Origin: Paracoccaceae bacterium | GTDB lineage: Bacteria; Pseudomonadota; Alphaproteobacteria; Rhodobacterales; Rhodobacteraceae | DNA: 7,034 bases | Direction of reading: 5' to 3' | NCBI GenBank assembly: GCA_007131945.1 | Contig: SLPP01000006.1 | Location: 1-7,034 of the forward strand | Part shown: positions 5,024-7,034 of the stretch, one piece after another | How positions within the stretch are numbered: the first letter of the stretch is position 1 | Layout: each line of letters begins with the position of its first letter | The notes under the pieces: generated by a model | What the model was told of the DNA's origin: nothing | Databases searched by the model: none | What the model saw: the letters and a program-made list of their open reading frames with translations, nothing else | Position numbers and translations under genes: made by a program

Positions 5024-6121
5024 TCAGGACAGGGCGGATGCGAAGTCCTCGTAACCGAAGTCGCGCACGAGACGCTCGGTTCCGTCGAGTTCGCGGATGG
5101 CGATCGACGGCATCTTGACACCGTTGAACCAGTTCTTCTTGACCATCGTGTATCCGGCGGCGTCCTGGATCGAGAGCCGGTCGCCGGCCTTGAGCGGTTC
5201 GGGAAAGCGGAACTCGCCGAAGATGTCGCCGGCGAGGCAGGACTTGCCGCAGATCATCCATTCGTGCGGGCCGTCATCGGGCAGCATCTTTGCGCTGGAT
5301 CGGTAGATCAGGAGATCCAGCATATGCGCCTCGGTCGAGCTGTCGACGATGGCCAGGTGCTTGCCGTTGAAGAGCGTGTCGAGGACGGTGACCTCCAGCG
5401 TCGCCGAATTGGTGATCGCCGCCTCGCCGGGCTCGAGGTAGACCTGCACCTCGTTCTCGCCGGCAAACCGCTTCAGCCGCTCGGCGAACCGCTCGAGCGG
5501 ATAGCCCGCGCCGGTGAAATGGATACCGCCGCCGAGGCTGATCCAGTCCATCTGCCGGATGAGAAAGCCGAAGCGCTGCTCGATATGGCCCAGCATCCGC
5601 TCGAACCGGTCGAAATCGGCGTTCTCGCAGTTGTTGTGGAACATGAAGCCGCTGATCCGGTCGGCGACCGTGGCGATCGCCTCGGGGTCATGCTCGCCCA
5701 GCCGCGAGAACGGCCGCGCCGGGTCGGCGAGGTCGAAATCCGAGGTCGAGACGCCCGGATTGACCCGCAGCCCGCGCACATGACCCGCGCTCGCCACTTC
5801 GAAGCGTTCAAGCTGGCCGATGGTGTTGAAGATGATCTTGTCGGCATGGCCCAGCACCTCGTCGATCTCGTGATCGGCGAAGGCCACCGAATAGGCATGC
5901 GTCTCGCCGCCGAACTTCTCCGCCCCCAGACGCACCTCGTAGAGCGAGGACGAGGTGGTGCCGTCCATGTACCGGGCCATGAAGTCGAAGACCGACCAGG
6001 TGGCGAAGCACTTTAGCGCCAGCAGCGACTTCGCCCCCGATGCCTCGCGCAGCCAGGCGATCTTCTCCATGTTCGGCAGAAGGCGGCCCTTGTCGATCAG
6101 GTAATAGGGGGTCTGCAGCAT
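5024..6121 (-). CDS. nspC: Carboxynorspermidine (carboxyspermidine) decarboxylase NspC
   Basis: This 365-aa PLP-dependent enzyme has the alanine racemase/ornithine decarboxylase fold and decarboxylates carboxynorspermidine or carboxyspermidine to the triamine. It begins LQTPYYLIDKGRLLPN. The PLP lysine is Lys37 in LLALKCFATW. Phosphate and cofactor motifs follow as FMFHNNCEN, ISLGGGIHFT and YLEPGEA. The catalytic loop is GKSCLAGD, and the closing motif AAGYTMVKKNWFNG is typical of NspC. Length fits the family. The start is ATG 6119-6121 because GGGAGGG lies 6 nt upstream; another ATG 30 bp further up (6149-6151) would swallow that site. NspC is first in the operon and the synthase follows 34 bp later, reversing the order of use. 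Spermidine is the likelier cell product in alphaproteobacteria, but norspermidine is possible. A diaminopimelate or ornithine decarboxylase is much less likely. Confidence 0.95.
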   Translation of the reverse strand: MLQTPYYLIDKGRLLPNMEKIAWLREASGAKSLLALKCFATWSVFDFMARYMDGTTSSSLYEVRLGAEKFGGETHAYSVAFADHEIDEVLGHADKIIFNTIGQLERFEVASAGHVRGLRVNPGVSTSDFDLADPARPFSRLGEHDPEAIATVADRISGFMFHNNCENADFDRFERMLGHIEQRFGFLIRQMDWISLGGGIHFTGAGYPLERFAERLKRFAGENEVQVYLEPGEAAITNSATLEVTVLDTLFNGKHLAIVDSSTEAHMLDLLIYRSSAKMLPDDGPHEWMICGKSCLAGDIFGEFRFPEPLKAGDRLSIQDAAGYTMVKKNWFNGVKMPSIAIRELDGTERLVRDFGYEDFASALS

Positions 6122-6127
6122 CTCGGG

Positions 6128-6134
6128 CCCTCCC
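6128..6134 (-). promoter_or_regulatory. nspC Shine-Dalgarno that fixes the start
   Basis: The minus strand reads GGGAGGG, 6 nt before ATG 6119-6121. It excludes the upstream in-frame ATG at 6149-6151, which has no such site. Confidence 0.75.
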
Positions 6135-6154
6135 GGCGTCAGGGGTCGCACGGC

Positions 6155-6175
6155 GCGCGATCGGTGCGCGATCGG
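6155..6175. repeat. Tandem direct repeat of GCGCGATCGG, 11-bp period, in the nspC leader
   Basis: GCGCGATCGG occurs at 6155-6164 and again at 6166-6175, one helical turn apart. Each copy contains the palindrome CGATCG. The pair lies between the candidate -10 box and the nspC Shine-Dalgarno, where a repressor or an RNA structure could act. No known binding site is recognised. Confidence 0.5.
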
Positions 6176-6186
6176 CGCGCGGGCTC

Positions 6187-6213
6187 GATATAGCCTCGGC
6201 CCCCGGCGGACAA
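6187..6213 (-). promoter_or_regulatory. Candidate promoter of the nspC operon
   Basis: On the minus strand TTGTCC (complement of 6208-6213) and TATATC (complement of 6187-6192) are separated by 15 bp, shorter than the ideal 17. TATATC resembles alphaproteobacterial -10 boxes. The start would be near 6180, giving a leader of about 59 nt that contains the 11-bp-period repeat. Confidence 0.4.
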
Positions 6214-6236
6214 CAGTTTTCTCGCGGGTTTGTCAT

Positions 6237-6274
6237 GCCGCCCGCGGCCGGGCGGCGGGGGCGGAAGCCCCCGC
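6237..6274 (-). terminator. Two abutting 8-bp GC hairpins between purK and nspC
   Basis: GCCGCCCG at 6237-6244 pairs with CGGGCGGC at 6249-6256 (4-nt loop). GCGGGGGC at 6255-6262 pairs with GCCCCCGC at 6267-6274 (4-nt loop GGAA on the plus strand, TTCC on the minus). They share two bases. A third option pairs 6257-6264 with 6306-6313. They begin 52 bp after the purK stop and precede the candidate nspC promoter, so they probably separate the two transcription units. No T-tract follows on the minus strand. Confidence 0.5.
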
Positions 6275-6326
6275 GGCGCGAGGCCCCCTCGACGGGGACC
6301 GAGCGCCGCCCCCGTAGCCGGACACC

Positions 6327-7034
6327 TCACCTCAGGATGCGGTTGACATGCCCCATCTTCCGCCCCGGCCGCGCCTCGGCCTTGCCGTAGAGATGGATCG
6401 AGTGATCCGCCTCGCGCAGAAGCTCGGGCAGCCGGTCGATGTCGCTGCCGATCAGGTTCTCCATCACCACATCGACATGACGCGCGCCGTTGCCGAGCGG
6501 CAGGCCGGCCACCGCGCGGATATGCTGCTCGAACTGGTCGACCGAGCAGCCCGCCTGCGTCCAGTGACCCGAATTGTGCACCCGCGGCGCGATCTCGTTG
6601 ACGACCAGCGCCTCGGGCGTGACGAACAGCTCCACCCCCATCACCCCGACATGGTCGAGCGCGTTGACGATCCGCCCGGCCAGCAGCACCGCGTCGACCC
6701 GCTGGCTCGCGGTCAGCTGCGCCGGCACCGTCGTGGTGCGCAGGATGCCGCCGCGGTGGAGGTTCTCGCCCGGCTCGAAACAGACGACCTCGCCGCCGAG
6801 CCCGCGCGCGACGATGACCGAGACCTCGCGCTCGAAGGCCACGAACCCCTCCAGCACCGCCGGCGCCCCCTGCATCGCGGCCAGCGCCTTCGCCGCGTCG
6901 CCGGGCCGGTCGATCCGCGCCTGGCCCTTGCCGTCATAGCCCAGCCGCGCGGTCTTCAGGATCGCCGGCATCCCCGTCCGGGCGAGCGCCCGGTCGAGCG
7001 TGTCGGCATCCGCGACCGGCGCGAAGGGGGCGAC
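6327..7034 (-). CDS. purK: 5-(carboxyamino)imidazole ribonucleotide synthase PurK (3' part; 5' end outside window)
   Basis: The minus-strand frame is open from the window edge to TGA at 6327-6329, giving 235 codons of a protein usually about 350 long. PurK is an ATP-grasp enzyme of purine synthesis that carboxylates AIR to N5-CAIR with ATP and bicarbonate. PurE then converts that product. The visible part starts in the ATP-grasp domain with AILKTARLGYDGKGQ, followed by VLEGFVAFEREVSVIVAR. The active-site block is GVMGVELFVTPEALVVNEIAPRVHNSGHWT, and the C-terminus has the typical HLYGKAEARPGRKMGHVN. The ATG at 6969-6971 is internal, since homologous sequence continues upstream of it to the edge. 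purE probably lies beyond the right edge, which is inference from common gene order. The 205-bp gap with hairpins suggests nspC is a separate unit. Confidence 0.95.
   Translation of the reverse strand, partial: VAPFAPVADADTLDRALARTGMPAILKTARLGYDGKGQARIDRPGDAAKALAAMQGAPAVLEGFVAFEREVSVIVARGLGGEVVCFEPGENLHRGGILRTTTVPAQLTASQRVDAVLLAGRIVNALDHVGVMGVELFVTPEALVVNEIAPRVHNSGHWTQAGCSVDQFEQHIRAVAGLPLGNGARHVDVVMENLIGSDIDRLPELLREADHSIHLYGKAEARPGRKMGHVNRILR

Noticed and set aside
3550..5118. 522-codon plus-strand open frame antisense to the polyamine synthase
   Set aside because: Low-complexity composition rich in Arg/Asp/Val/Leu; the opposite strand encodes an unmistakable enzyme.
4685..6016. 443-codon plus-strand open frame antisense to nspC
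   Set aside because: Shadow of nspC with no plausible start signal or motif.
1..7034. CRISPR array, insertion sequence, prophage, tRNA or rRNA
   Set aside because: No regular repeat-spacer pattern, transposase motif, terminal repeats or conserved RNA sequence was seen on either strand.

Overview
The window reads as ordinary chromosomal DNA of a high-GC alphaproteobacterium, most likely of the Rhodobacteraceae (Rhodobacter/Paracoccus/Rhodovulum type). The grounds are the very high GC with strong third-position G/C, the style of the FliI C-terminus, and a polyamine pathway of the carboxynorspermidine type. This taxonomic call is inference from sequence character, not a database match.

Layout, left to right. 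(1) 1-825, plus strand: the C-terminal two thirds of fliI, the flagellar export ATPase, cut by the window edge. (2) 826-1022: a convergent gap with two overlapping hairpins just after fliI and a short GCGG tandem repeat. (3) 1023-3432, minus strand: a co-directional trio read as LysR-type regulator, then a small DoxX-family membrane protein, then a two-domain VOC (ring-cleaving dioxygenase-like) protein. (4) 3433-3750: a 318-bp non-coding gap with several inverted repeats and an isolated perfect TTGACA. (5) 3751-6121, minus strand: a two-gene polyamine operon, nspC (carboxynorspermidine decarboxylase) then the saccharopine-dehydrogenase-like carboxynorspermidine/carboxyspermidine synthase, 34 bp apart. 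(6) 6122-6326: a regulatory gap with a candidate promoter, an 11-bp-period direct repeat and two abutting GC hairpins. (7) 6327-7034, minus strand: the C-terminal part of purK, whose 5' end lies beyond the window.

How the genes work together. NspC and the synthase catalyse consecutive steps: the synthase condenses aspartate semialdehyde with a diamine, and NspC decarboxylates the product to spermidine or norspermidine. The DoxX and VOC genes share a nearly identical 19-nt translation-start leader and are separated by an 11-bp perfect hairpin. They look like one transcript under the adjacent LysR protein, plausibly for handling quinones or other aromatic or electrophilic compounds, though substrate and inducer are not visible in sequence. 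I see no phage, transposon, CRISPR, tRNA or rRNA, and no clear undescribed system. The most interesting points are in the small regulatory structures and in the unusual metal-ligand pattern of the VOC protein.
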